This document shows positions 1 to 11,400 of a DNA stretch of 64,000 nt, one piece after another. How positions within the stretch are numbered: position 1 is the stretch's first letter; each line of letters opens with the position of its first letter. Under the pieces are notes generated by a model. It was given only the letters and a program-made list of their open reading frames with translations, did not search any database and was not told the origin of the DNA. The DNA is from Asparagopsis taxiformis. Its lineage: Eukaryota; Rhodophyta; Florideophyceae; Bonnemaisoniales; Bonnemaisoniaceae. The stretch is taken from positions 1 through 64,000 of the forward strand of contig JALQPE010002316.1 of NCBI GenBank assembly GCA_030407315.1, written 5' to 3'. The position numbers and the translations under genes are program-made.

Positions 1-228
1 TTATTATGTAGAGTAGAACAGGATGGATGCATCCACTGAATGATATTTGCTACAACACTGCTGTACTAGCGTGACCATCCCTTCCTTCAAAGGCCTCTCC
101 TTTTAGCAAACTCCAATTTGCAAGGTCAAGATGAATCCCGAAACCTCCGTAAGCATCGCTGCATTTCCGAATAACGCGTGAGGGCTTTTCGAACATCACT
201 GCAGGAGCTGAAAGCCCTGAGTGATAAA

Positions 229-1653
229 ATGGATGCCGTCGAGAAGAGCACCATTCAATTACGCGAGACTCTCGGAAATGTCGCCAAGACTGTCTCCATG
301 CTAACACCGATATGCAGGAGGTCAAGAGCATCGTCGATGGGCTTCTGAGCCAGGGACAAGGACATCCGAAGAAGATCGCCTCCGAGAAGGACAGGGAACG
401 TCTCCGCATTGCGCAGGATGCGGAGAAATCGTTCACGTTCGAAATGGTGTGTGCTGTGCTGTGTGCTGTTGTTCCAACGTACACGAAGGCAATGGTGGAT
501 AAGAGGGATAGGCATTTCAACGGATGCGAGCTAATCAATACGCTGATGTTCGCCAGGCAGAGCAATGAGCGAAAGGATGTGTTCAATAGGACGCTTGCCG
601 GCCGGAACCACATTGAATTGCGCTGCCAAGTTGTGACCTCTTTAATCAAGAATACGTGTCAAAACAATTCTTTCAGAGAGGGAGGAGACCGTTCCAGCTC
701 CAATGGAACGTCGGAAGGTATCGAACGGTGGAGGGCGCGGGGGTATGTGACTACCGGGACCATTGAGGAGACAATTCGCGGAACGGACTCTGCTCGCATG
801 GATGGAATGCATGGGACGTCCGAGGAAGTGATGGGGCCGCTCGAAAGCAGAAGCGAAGAAAGGTTGGTGACAATGGGCCGTTGCACAGAAAGGAGGTAGG
901 CATCACTGTGACGAAATCGGCACTCACGGCAGTGACCGGGTTTATGAACAAGTCCAGAGATCATGTGCGAAACCGGTTCATCCGAGATCTTGGATTCGTT
1001 CTATACAGTGGGTTTCAAGGTTCAGTCCGAATGGAGCATCATTTGCACGACGGTGGGCTGGACATTGAGTCAGTTCCAAGTCTGTACTCGGCGCAGAGGA
1101 AAATGAATGCAGCGGAGCGCGCAGCAATGGATGACAAGAATATGAAGATTCTTCGCGACTTCATTGCTGTGCGAAAAGAAATGGTATTCAAAGTCGAGTA
1201 CGAAGTTCAAATAATTGGAGAACCGGACAAGAGGTTTGTGACTAGGAGGATCAATTTAGTAGAGGTTGCACTGAACTTTGCAGTCGCCTACACGCAATGT
1301 TCTGATAAGACATGTTCCTGCGACGTTCAGAATACTCCTTGCAATTCATCTACATACTTGCATACGGGTTCCGAACGATTTTGAAATTTCAAAGTGGAGC
1401 AGAGGTGGGAGGAGCGCAAATCCGGGAAATCAATGAAGCAGTGAAACTGCTTCTTCCCGGGGAGCGGGTGAGTAGTCGTTTTATGAATGAGGAGGTTTTG
1501 ACTATATCGCGTGATAGATATGAAGAACTGAATGTAGACGATGGAGGGGACTCAGTGCTGGAGGAGAGCTTCAGGTCTATGGAAGAGGACGGAGGAGATG
1601 AAGAATATGTGAAGGTATTTGTCGATGATGAAATCGAGAATGAAGGGGAGTAG
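229..1653 (+). pseudogene. unknown gene, coding capacity split over several frames
   Basis: No family recognised. Coding-like sequence runs through successive frames: an ATG at 229 opens a short helical stretch, then a frame at 312-899, then 881-1384, then 1312-1653. The first part is charged and looks coiled-coil (VKSIVDGLLS, EKDRERLRIAQDAEKS). The middle part is a folded-looking domain (RNRFIRDLGFVLYSGFQG, KVEYEVQIIGEPDKRFVTRR). The end is acidic (DDGGDSVLEE, GDEEYVKVFVDDE). An AATAAA at about 1699, some 45 bases after the last stop, supports a real transcription unit. I see no convincing GT-AG introns at the frame changes, so indel decay is the simpler reading; undetected introns remain possible. 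Confidence 0.4.
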
Positions 1654-1927
1654 TATCGGATGAAACCGGTTTCGGTATAGTAGACGAAGAATGAAGAAAT
1701 AAAATTTCTGTTGAGTTGAATTTTGTAATAGATGGAAGTAGATAGATACGAGACATCAGGAAACAGTCAGACGATAGTGTCAAGTCGAAGGAATAGCGCA
1801 GAGACAGGTAGTGGAATAGTCGAAGTAGGAAGGGGCGAGGGTATCCGTCTTTACTAGAAATTGATGGCCACAGGAGCTCTAGAATGAAATACCCAGGAAC
1901 AGGATAACTACGGATAGATGTACTTTA

Positions 1928-3287
1928 TTATTTTTGCTCAGGACTGCAGTTGGCAGGTGGAGGAGAGCGAGGGTGGGTATTGTCTGAATCCGCATTGAAG
2001 CCAAGACGAGAGATAGCCTCATAGCCAATGTCTTCAAGCTCCTGGCATGTAGTAGTACCACTGAAAATACAGCAAGGTAAGCGTAGATGTAGTGTACCAA
2101 ACGTCTCTGCGGTTGATAGAGGCTGGAAAGTGCTGTAACAAGCTCGGCGCTGAATACGTCTCCACAGTAACGAAAACGTTGCTCCATAGGTAACAGTAGC
2201 CTTATCACGTAGGTGGAAAGAGTCCACGATGCTAGACTGTGATAGTTGGCTAAGACATAGGGGATGTAAAAATGTATTGTTGACGTGGTCAAACTCGTAG
2301 GAGTCTCTGCAAAGAACTGTCATACGTTGGTCTGGGCTGGACAGGACGTAAGCAGATGAGCCGACGAGAAATGCGGAAGAAGGAGCATCATGAGAGCAAT
2401 CAACGTCGACTAGATTTCCTAAAATTCGGACAATCGATGAGCTGCCTCCATCGCGTTCCGCCCTGCTCTTCACCAATATTTTCTGGAACCCGTGTTGCGA
2501 GGTACCTATGGAGTCACATAGTGCCTGAAAGGTGGGGAAAATGATGGAAAGATCCGACTCATTTCCAGAGGGAAAGGTGATGTCCTCAAAGGACGGCTGG
2601 AAGAGAACGTCACGATTCTCTTTCGCCTTGCATTGAATGGCAATAGTGCGGAATTGAGCAAGGGAGCAGTCGGCCTGTACTCTGATTTCTTCTTGCGATG
2701 TTTGTCGCATTCCCCTGGAGTGCTCGGATTTCGTCATCCGGAGGGAGAGGCTTGTCTGTGTACACACCAAGCTTCTGAAACAGAATGCTACATACAGTCA
2801 GAGCAGAGGAGGTCATGGAACTGTTGGAATCGAATGGAGGGGGTAGAGGATGTTTGGCAGCTGACTCCAGCTTTTCCAATCTTGCCAGCATTTCTGCTAC
2901 GGTCTTCTTCATTTGATCCGCAGTGCAATCTTGAAGGATGCCGCGGTGGCGGTGGCGAGTGTGGTCAATGCCGTAGTCCGGGTCTCTCTCTGCTGGGGAT
3001 GGAGGTGAGTCCATACTGCGAAGCTCACCACTTCGCCACGGGAGAACCCTTCCGGAATCCTTGTCGACGAGCTCGTTACGATCTGAAATCTTGACTTGAG
3101 AAAGGGTAGAGTCGAAACCATATTCAGCTTTGTATTCGAGCAATGCATGGAGGAATGGGTCTGTTTCAGTCTTGACCTGAGTAATTTCCTTGACGATTGC
3201 AGACCACCACACAATTTTTCGTTTCCTCCCAAACGGCCGAAGTTCCCATTGAACTTCTATAACGTCGTTTGGAGCGAGAGGAAGCAT
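1928..3287 (-). CDS. unknown protein, possible Tudor-like N-terminus; one probable frameshift
   Basis: Two overlapping frames make one gene. The ATG at 3287 opens a 225-codon frame whose start (VIEVQWELRPFGRKRK, then VWWSAIVKEI) has the look of a Tudor/Agenet-type beta barrel that reads modified chromatin; this is a weak visual match. It continues through a linker with a short coiled coil (MKKTVAEMLARLEKLES). A shift at about 2640-2770 leads into a second frame that ends at 1928 (GMRQTSQEEIRVQADCSLAQ onward). The stop is followed at once by an AATAAA on the minus strand (1923-1928). It is divergent from gene A. Its function is unknown; partnership with gene A is suggested only by position. 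Confidence 0.4.
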
Positions 3288-3800
3288 GTTGGGATAGCTA
3301 TGGGATAGAATTGTTGTATTAGTGAAAGCCTAACCGTTACCTTCTGCTAAAGAGTAGTATATACTAGGAGGATTGGAAAGGTCGAGAAGAGATGTTTAGG
3401 TGGTGTAGAAATAGAATGGACAATTGACAAAATTGACACGTCAGTGTGGATGATGTCTGCCATGAACTGATTGCAGCATAAAATTTGATGTGAATAATCG
3501 TTCTAGAAGTGAATGTCGGATGCATACGATTGGACTACAAAGATACGTTTAGAGATGTTACGGGGCCCAATAAATTGCATGGAAAAATATTTTGAGTATT
3601 ACTTTAGTATTACATTGATTATTGAGCTAACAGTCGATGTAGTTATCTTGTAAAGGTTCGGACAGGGGTGGAAAGGAAACAGCCACCGAAGTGCTACCAC
3701 TCGCTGACACTTTGTTTTAAACAACCAACTTCTGCTTTGCGCCACCCTGGTCAAGCAGCAACCAACTATCCCTTTCTTAAAAACTCTACCTTTGTTCGCC
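3288..3800. promoter_or_regulatory. divergent intergenic region between 1928-3287 (-) and gene A (+)
   Basis: About 510 bases separate two outward-facing ATGs. The stretch is AT-rich, with a TATA-like run at about 3357-3363 (gtatata). I see no other gene or repeat in it. It presumably holds promoters for both genes; this is inferred from position only. Confidence 0.35.
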
Positions 3801-6800
3801 ATGGAAGGAACGTTCCACAATCACGGTGAAAAGCACGACGGATGGGTGTTCATCGACCCCAATCAAGTCAGCAAATTCGTATCGATTCGCGATGTTGATG
3901 CAAGTCATGTGGAAGCGCTCATGGAGAGCATTCGCAACAGCGGTTATGACACAGCTCATCCCGTGACTGGCAGGTTTCGAGAAGGCGTTCTGGAGATATT
4001 GGATGGAGCGCACCGCTGCATGGCAATTGTACGTGGAATGGAGAAGGGCGTCTTTCCTCCTGGCGTTACGATTCCTATGCGAGAAGAGTCTATCGTGGCG
4101 GACACCAACAGCAGTACTGCTGTTGTGCTGGACCGTGTGAGAGCGACGACATCCAACGACATTGCAGGCCTGCAAAGGCGCATGATGTTTGTTGAGTATC
4201 TGATGATCGCCGTTGATCTCAGAGACGAGTACTGGGTCCAAAACGGAAAGGACAAGTACGCTCACATTTCGTCTGTGAGGATGGCTGATGTGTTGGGCTG
4301 GATCAAATCCTGCGATCCAAGCGGCCAAATTGCTTCAAGCCTGAGTGGTAAACCGCAGTACAGCTCATGCATGTCTATCCTGGCTGTGCTTCGGCCGTAT
4401 CACCGAGCAGAAGATTCGAGTTCGATTGATTTGCGTCTGTGGCAAATGTTTTGTCATGCATGGGGACTCAATGCAGAGATGGGTGATTCTCCGAGGATGG
4501 TTGAGTTTCCGAAACAGGTGGGGGTGACTAGTTCTCGTGCCGTCGAAATGTTTGGCAAGACACCCCGCGGAGAATTGTCCTCTCCACTGAACCGCGAACT
4601 GCTTTCGAGCAGGTACTTTCTGGACGGCGCTACATCCGACATGCAAGATTCTTTGCAGGCTAGCCAGAAGCGGTTCAGGAGGCTGATGGTTATGATGTGC
4701 CAGTGTATCTTGGCTATTCGCAGTAAGGAGATGGGCAGTGTGCCATCTAGGCGGGCCAGAGCCACATCCGGGGCCATTGGTGGTGGTGGAATGGTTGGAA
4801 TTGCAACATCCAGTGCGCAAGCCAACCAGCTTGGATTTGTTGTCGACCGTGTGTTAGCTGCATGGGATACCGGGGCAAGAGTGTTGGGGTATGAGGATGT
4901 TGAATCGATGTGCTGGCCGTTCATGGTATTCGATCCCGCGAGCCTTTGCTTCAGGTCACTCCCGAATCGGTCTGATGGCTGTGCGGTCGAGGAGCATCGG
5001 AAAAACCTGACCATTGTCCCGAAAACTGTAGACAGTGAAAACGGGTTCTGTGCCGACCTTCCAGTGGCTGTGGATGCAAGGCTGCGATCATTGACAAGCG
5101 CCTTCCTGCTGTCGATACGCCAATGTGTCACTGAGGTGAATGTTTTCGCCGAGCGTGGTCAGCTGATGCAGAGACTTCGAGCCTTGCTTTTCGACACTCC
5201 TGACAAGTTCGGATTGAACTCGTTCATGCGAGCCAAGTTGAACACGTCTCATGCCCTGGATGGTCAGAGGAGGCTGAAGGCTTGGTTATTGCGAACCCGA
5301 GAGCAACGAAAGCTTCCTCTGACCATGGATGAGTTGCACAGTCTTGAGGATACGCCCGAGCCTGGCATCCTTGAAGGTGCACCTGCGCAGATGGAAATAT
5401 CCGCAGCAGTGCCAAACAATGGCAGCGAGGATATAGAAGAGGATAGTCTGGAGCCACAGAGGAAGAAGGCTAGGCTGGAGCGCGGTGGTGGAGAGGACGA
5501 TAATGCGGCGGTTGCTAGCGAAACAGCAACAAGAGAAGGTGCGGCCGAGGATGACGCTATGGAGGTTGACACTGTATCGCCTACAGAAGCACCGCTCGTT
5601 GACGTCGGAAAGGAAACCAAGCCAGAATACGTCACCAAGCTGGAAGCTGTGATGGGGCGTTACATTCACACTGTGAATTGTGACGCCACTGATGTAGCCA
5701 AAGAGGTGGAGGACAAAATTAGTTTCCTGGAAGATGGCGTGTTGGAGGACAGTGTTCAGCTTGTGCTCACTGATCCTCCATTCAACACGAGGCGGGAAGG
5801 CGGCAGAGAAAACTCGGAGTACGATATTCTGGAGCCGGAAGAGTTGGCGAGTGTTGCGTGTGAAATAGTTCGAGTTCTTCGGCCTGGCGGCCATGCTCTG
5901 ATCTATTCCAGCGTGCGCCAACTCGTGGCATGGATGGATGCAATCAGAAATGCCGAGCCTGGCAAGATGATTGTGGACAGTGTTCCAGTCGTGCTATCTC
6001 GCCGACCACACAGCTTTACGTCCAATCCATCGACGAAAACGTGCACACTGCATAATATGCACGATTTCGTTATCCATGCGTATAAGCGGGGGAAGGGTAT
6101 GGCTGCATACGATATGGTGGATTACAGGTTGCACAATCCGGACATATCGAGGCACCCTGGGTTCACCAACGCGATTGACAACGTTCCGAGGTTGTCGGCT
6201 GGTGAAGCTCAATACGATGGGCAGAACAACCGACTGCGCCATGAGCAGAAGGCGTTGACCACTCTTCGTGAGCTTCTGGAACGATTTTCGAAGCAGAACG
6301 ATATCGTGATGGATTTCTTCTCGGGAACGTACAGCACAGCCATAGCGTGTATGACGTTGAGGGATGGTACGTATCGTCGGTTCATTGGGTGTGAGAAGGA
6401 AAAAAGGTGCCACGATGCATCGCAGGAGTGGATACTGCATGCTTTCGTCAGTGAGGTGAAAGCCGGGCGATATGGGGGGATCTTGCAGCGTGAGGTGGAG
6501 AGTATTCTTGGGGACGAGTCGGTACCGGTCACAGGAAAAGCTCCAAGGCTTCGTCAGAAGCACATCTCAGATGCACCAGAAGGATTCCCTGCTGTGACAG
6601 CATTGCCGAACCATCTGCTTGTGTTCGTTGCGTCAATGAAGAAGGACGGGTCTATGCTTCACAGATTGAGCGGGGTGCCTATGGACCAGTGGCCGGCCGA
6701 GGACATGCACTCGTTTTGGAGCATAGACCCGGACGCGATTCTGGCTGCCGATGCCGCATTCTACGGTGTCTATGTTTCGCAATCGGAGGTAAGAGGTGGT

Positions 6801-7268
6801 GGGTTTGGCGTATTCGCGGCGAAGAAACTGAAGAAGGGGACGGTCATTGGCTGGTACAACGGGACGATTTTCTATGCGAAGATTCGAGACTCGGAACCGC
6901 AGAGATCAGTGATGTACGGCCCGGAAGGATTTGGGTGCACAGGAGAGAGGTTCCAGGACTACAACATGGAATTGGAAACCACGTACATAGGGAGGGGTGC
7001 ACCTGTTCGGAAGGTTTGGCTCGTTCCAGCGGTCTATAATTGTACCAGCTACCTCAATGATTGTCGGGTCATTGACGGAACGGAGAAAGCGACCGAGGTG
7101 AGTCGAACACAGTCAGCCGAGTTTCGACAAGGCGATGCCATAGACAAACCGGACTTTGCTTCAAATATCAAGAATCCCCATGCTGTCAAGGTCGTTCTGA
7201 CCAGAGACGTTGAAGCTGATGAGGAGATATTTGCCGACTATGGTAGAAAATATTGGCCAGCTAACTGA
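3801..7268 (+). CDS. gene A: ParB-like / beta-class DNA amino-methyltransferase / SET fusion
   Basis: Intact single-exon protein of 1155 aa. The ATG at 3801 sits in gccATGg. An in-frame TTG at 3792 is an unlikely start in a eukaryote. Residues 15-120 are ParB/Srx-like, with DGAHR at 68-72 matching the family DG(H/S)HRxxA box. A long helical region of unknown fold follows, then an acidic low-complexity linker at about 535-605. The methyltransferase has motif IV DPPF at 658-661, LRPGGH about 40 residues later, and motif I DFFSGTYST at about 838; the IV-before-I order is that of beta-class N6-adenine/N4-cytosine enzymes. The SET domain covers about 985-1150 (GGGFGVFAAKKLKKG, YLNDC, EEIFADYGRKYW). 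The expected activities are methylation of DNA bases and of a protein, probably a histone, in the nucleus. The third Gly of motif I is Tyr, and SET has LNDC where many members have NHSC. Confidence 0.85.
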   Translation: MEGTFHNHGEKHDGWVFIDPNQVSKFVSIRDVDASHVEALMESIRNSGYDTAHPVTGRFREGVLEILDGAHRCMAIVRGMEKGVFPPGVTIPMREESIVADTNSSTAVVLDRVRATTSNDIAGLQRRMMFVEYLMIAVDLRDEYWVQNGKDKYAHISSVRMADVLGWIKSCDPSGQIASSLSGKPQYSSCMSILAVLRPYHRAEDSSSIDLRLWQMFCHAWGLNAEMGDSPRMVEFPKQVGVTSSRAVEMFGKTPRGELSSPLNRELLSSRYFLDGATSDMQDSLQASQKRFRRLMVMMCQCILAIRSKEMGSVPSRRARATSGAIGGGGMVGIATSSAQANQLGFVVDRVLAAWDTGARVLGYEDVESMCWPFMVFDPASLCFRSLPNRSDGCAVEEHRKNLTIVPKTVDSENGFCADLPVAVDARLRSLTSAFLLSIRQCVTEVNVFAERGQLMQRLRALLFDTPDKFGLNSFMRAKLNTSHALDGQRRLKAWLLRTREQRKLPLTMDELHSLEDTPEPGILEGAPAQMEISAAVPNNGSEDIEEDSLEPQRKKARLERGGGEDDNAAVASETATREGAAEDDAMEVDTVSPTEAPLVDVGKETKPEYVTKLEAVMGRYIHTVNCDATDVAKEVEDKISFLEDGVLEDSVQLVLTDPPFNTRREGGRENSEYDILEPEELASVACEIVRVLRPGGHALIYSSVRQLVAWMDAIRNAEPGKMIVDSVPVVLSRRPHSFTSNPSTKTCTLHNMHDFVIHAYKRGKGMAAYDMVDYRLHNPDISRHPGFTNAIDNVPRLSAGEAQYDGQNNRLRHEQKALTTLRELLERFSKQNDIVMDFFSGTYSTAIACMTLRDGTYRRFIGCEKEKRCHDASQEWILHAFVSEVKAGRYGGILQREVESILGDESVPVTGKAPRLRQKHISDAPEGFPAVTALPNHLLVFVASMKKDGSMLHRLSGVPMDQWPAEDMHSFWSIDPDAILAADAAFYGVYVSQSEVRGGGFGVFAAKKLKKGTVIGWYNGTIFYAKIRDSEPQRSVMYGPEGFGCTGERFQDYNMELETTYIGRGAPVRKVWLVPAVYNCTSYLNDCRVIDGTEKATEVSRTQSAEFRQGDAIDKPDFASNIKNPHAVKVVLTRDVEADEEIFADYGRKYWPAN

Positions 7269-7542
7269 GCTACTTTGATAGATTTGAGTAAACACGCATT
7301 GGCAGAGACAATAGACTGTGCATCATCTTGCAAGAGCGCTAGATATTATAGACTACTACAACAATCGTGACATGACTGCAGGAAGGCATCTGCGGCCTGG
7401 AGTGCAAACTATCCACTTTTCTACTGCTTTACCTATGGATACGAAAAGGAGAGAAACTAGAAAGATGTGAGTGAGAAATTGTGTAGCAACGCAGCATGTA
7501 GAACACCAGTAAGAGAGCGATGTAGGAGAAGCAGTCACCCCA

Positions 7543-7971
7543 TTACAGTGCGGGCCGTTTACCGGGGATGCTGACAGCAAAGTCATCGTTACGATGACTT
7601 TGCTGTAAGAAAACAAATCATTACAGCAGCCACGATTTCTTTACCGGGTAAAAAAATGTGGCCGCTGTAATGAAACGTTTCTCTCATACAGCTGTAAATC
7701 ATTACAGCGGCCACAATTTTTTACCCGGTAAAAATTCTTGCTGATTTTTTACCCGGTAAAAAAATTCTTTGGCCACTGCAAGGAAACGGTTCCTTACAGC
7801 AAAGTCATCGTTACGATGACTTTGCTGTAAGAAAGCAAATCATTACAGCGGCCACAATTTTTTTACCCGGTAAAGAAATCGTGGCTGCTGTAATGTTTTC
7901 TTTTCTTACAGCAAAGTCATCGTAACGATGACTTTGCTGTAAGGAACCCTGGTAAACGGCTTCGGCTGTAA
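7543..7971. repeat. foldback array 1: three copies of a 39-bp palindrome plus secondary palindromes
   Basis: Palindrome P1 has arm CTTACAGCAAAGTCATCGT, one central A/T base, and the exact reverse complement. Copies lie at 7571-7609, 7793-7831 and 7905-7943. Between them are imperfect palindromes P2, which begin cattacagc(a/g)gccac, centre on tttacc(c/g)ggtaaa and end gtggccgctgtaatg (for example 7619-7672 and about 7841-7895). The whole is framed by inverted ends TTACAG (7543) and CTGTAA (7966-7971), each with a (g)gtttacc-type box. A fourth P1 site at about 7690 has collapsed to tacagctgta. No coding capacity. Confidence 0.9.
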
Positions 7972-8451
7972 GCAGCAGGGAGTTTCGTCCTTCTCCCATC
8001 TTAGTAAAGGTGAGAAGCGAAGTGTGAAGTCGGGAAAATTGCTCAGCAAAGGTCTGTACGGCTGTGAGCAGCTCTCAGGAGTATTTTACCTCACGTGGTC
8101 TCTGTTCAGGGTATACCCTGTATATATATAGGTAGCCTAGTGTAGGTGGGAAGATAGACGAAAATTCTACCAATAATTTATCACAGTGACGGCTCTCGTA
8201 GTCGAAATGTGCGCGTTGTCAAGGGTTGAAACTAGTCTCCCCCTACGGCCTAGCTAGTAAAATCATACAACGTTGTAGACTAATATTAAAAAGTAGCAAG
8301 CAATCTGCTGAGTAGCACTAAACTATGAGATGAAGGCCAGATGTATAGATGAGAAACCGAAAAGTGGGCTAAGATAACAATGTTGAGATGAGAAAGACAG
8401 AACTTTTTAGCAGGGAACAGTAGTATAGGTTTTAATACTTCTGGTATGCTA
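7972..8451. other. intergenic stretch with subterminal inverted repeat, no gene seen
   Basis: About 130 bases from 7972 match, in inverted orientation, the sequence just left of array 3 (about 13020-13161): shared gggagtttcgtcc, ggtgagaag, gaagtgtg. The rest has a short tatatata run at about 8121 and nothing else I can support. Confidence 0.5.
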
Positions 8452-11400
8452 TCTATTGCTCCTATCGTACTTGTAATATTCGACGGTGTGGATGTGGTCC
8501 GTGAGGACGTCCTTCTCCGTCTTCAAGTAGATGTGGCCGCGCGTGGGCAGGCCATAGACTAGCTTTTCGCCCGCAGGAATATCTCCGCGCTGAAGCCGAC
8601 CCCGTAATGGTAAAGGTCACCGCGACCAACCAATACGGAATAGGGTGGCACATAAGCCTATGAATGGGAACCTTCCACATATCGGCGTCCGGATTGGCCA
8701 GGCATACATGACTATAAGGGGCAGCTACTATAGAGAATCCATCTGCTCCGCTCGACATCATGAAATATGATGGAGACTCGGTAGGTCCTGCAACACGACT
8801 CGTTGATACCTTGAAGTCCGTGTGCCCATCCTGGTCCGCAGCCCCATCTGCTGTAAGAAGCAGCCGCAATCCTGTCTTCGGGAAGAAGACAGGATCCTCA
8901 CCCTCCATTCCCAACTTCAAGAACTCCGCACAAACACCAAGAGCAAGCTCTGCCACCAACTTGTTCTTGTACATCTCCAAATTCCCCTCCTCCAACTTGT
9001 CGCACAACTCACGCCGCGGCAGAGAGAGGCGCCCACGACCACCATCCATGCGGTCCTTCGCATCACCCACGTTGTGGATGAACTGCCACGGCGAAGGATC
9101 GAAGCCGGGCTTTGCGAAAGCTGGCGGCTCGTCCTGTGGCTCCCTGTCGTCATCGTTAGAATCAGACTGCTGGGAGGGTTTTTCAACCTCCTCAACCAGC
9201 GGGAACTGCCTAGCGAAGTGTCCGAACAACTCATGCGTCGCACTCCCAGCCGTGGACGATTCCAACAAGCGTTCCAAAACAATAACCCCCAAGTTCTCCA
9301 GCAACGCCCGCTTCACCGCAAAGTACTGTTCCACCACCGTTTCCTCAGCTCCCGGCGATGCAGCTGCCTGGAATGCTGCCGCCCTCATTTCCGCCCGAAC
9401 CGTCTCCACCGTCGTACTTTCCATATAGTACTTCATCCGGCTGCCAGACGCAATTGCGCTGGGGAGAACGGCGGCCACATTCTCATCGACGATACTGTCG
9501 GGAATGGGATTCTCCTGGGCGTCGTCGAACTGGAGAACCGGCTCCCGAGAGCGACCTCGGGAAGCCGACTTGGATTTCTTTGACGACGACTTTGATGAAG
9601 TCTCACCGAGCCTTCTCTTTTTGGTAGAAGGCTCGGGCGTCGCAGAAGGCGCATCCAAGTTACGCTTCCCGAGGATGGAGTTTTCACCCGCATCCTCGGG
9701 GGCGCTCTCCAGCTCGACGACCTCCACAGCACCACCCGCCGTTCCACCACGACCGGAACGACTCGCTTGCAGGCGGGTACTCCTTCTGGGCATCACTTTC
9801 CTCCCAGAAGTTTCCACTCCGGGCGGTGCAGAATCACTGACTTCAATGACATCTTCGTCAGGATCTGCACCGCCCTTCGCACTGCTGCCCTCGACCACAT
9901 TCTCGGGAGTAGGGCCCTCCGTCGAAATCCTCGCAACCGTCTTCTGTCCAACCCCACCGGATGGTGAAGGGACGAAACTGTCATCGCTGGAGCTTCCCGA
10001 ACTGCTAGCAGATGCAGAACGGGAAGCTTCGACAGCGGGGGCCGGAGCAGCAGGGTGCTGCTCGGCAGCCGGAGTCGCAGGCTCAGGCTGCGAAGCCGGT
10101 GAGACCTGCTCCTGCGCGGCTTGGACAGGACGGTTGGGGGTACCAGTCCCGGCGTGGGAAACTGGACCAGAGCGTTCGCTGCCATCCTGGGGACCACGCG
10201 CAGTCGGCTTGACCGGGGTCACCGCAGGGGAGGATGCCGACACGGCAGGGGTAGAGACAGGAACAGGGGCAACCTCGGAATCGCTGGAAGATTCCAGTTG
10301 AGGTGGTGGGGGCAAAGGAATGGAGGATGAAGGGATGGGCAAGGAATTGGAAGAGGAAGGGATGGGGGCATCATCACCACATGTGGCTGGGAGCGCAGCA
10401 TGTGGGATGTCTGGGTACATCGCGTGAAAGCGTTTCCGCATAATCATGTCGCGGTACCCAGTGACGCGCAGGAGCATTTTCCTGGCGTCCTTCCCGAAGA
10501 CAGACTTCTTACGGGGAAAAATGTTCTCGGACTTGTAACCATCGGGGGGGCCTTCCTTGGGACGGAAGTCTGCCCAGCACCCCTTCTTGGGGACCATCTG
10601 AGCAAGAACTTCGACAACGCGCGAGCGAATGTCGAAGCTCTTGCTCGGGTCACCCACGCTGGGAATTGACCCATCCAGCATCCGCAACACATCCGACACG
10701 TTCCAGTACTCGGCCACCTCCTTCACGTACCCGAAGATTTCCAACAAACCAGCAATCCATTCCTGCCCAATGGTACCAACCGAGTACGGTTTCAGCCCGG
10801 CCGACCGACGGCTACAAGTGTAGCGCGCCGTCATCTCCAGGATGAAACACTTTTGGACATCCGGAGCACTCCTGAACGACCCATTGAACAACAAGTTCAC
10901 CGTACACCCAGCCAGATCCTCCGTCGAAGAAAATTGAACGAACTCCGGCCTGTTCGGGATGCTCGACCAGTATTTGAAAGCAGGGCTTTCAATGGTCTTG
11001 AACCCTCGCGCGATCGAGACGTAGCGCATGAGCTGTCTCGGACGAATCCAGCTCAGCGCTTTCCGTTCTTTGATGTATTGAACGGTCGGCTCGATCTTCT
11101 TCTTTCCCAGGCGGTGGATATTGATGAACTCCATCACAGAGCACACATTGTCAGCAACTGTTACCTCGCTGACATTGTGGGTGTGGAAGTTCATCAGCCG
11201 TGAAAGCGGGAGTACTTCTTCGGAGCAGAAGACATCCCGGCCAAGCCGAGTCGGTGGGAGGAGAAAGTCGACTGGAATAGTTCCAAATCGACGGTAGATG
11301 TCAGACTTGACAAACTCCTCCCACTCTGGACTGTCCTTCGCAGGAGCAGGTCCAGCCGACTCGAGAATGGCCTTCAACGCGGTCACTCGGTGAGATCCAT

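Noticed and set aside
3801..7268. Restriction-modification system
   Set aside because: No endonuclease gene or specificity subunit is visible beside either methylase.
8452..8640. Introns explaining the frame changes in gene B
   Set aside because: The matching protein blocks abut with no room for an intron; single-base indels suffice.
9504..10301. Plus-strand frames opposite gene B
   Set aside because: Shadows of the GC-rich, Ser/Pro-coding linker on the other strand; gene C supports the minus-strand reading.
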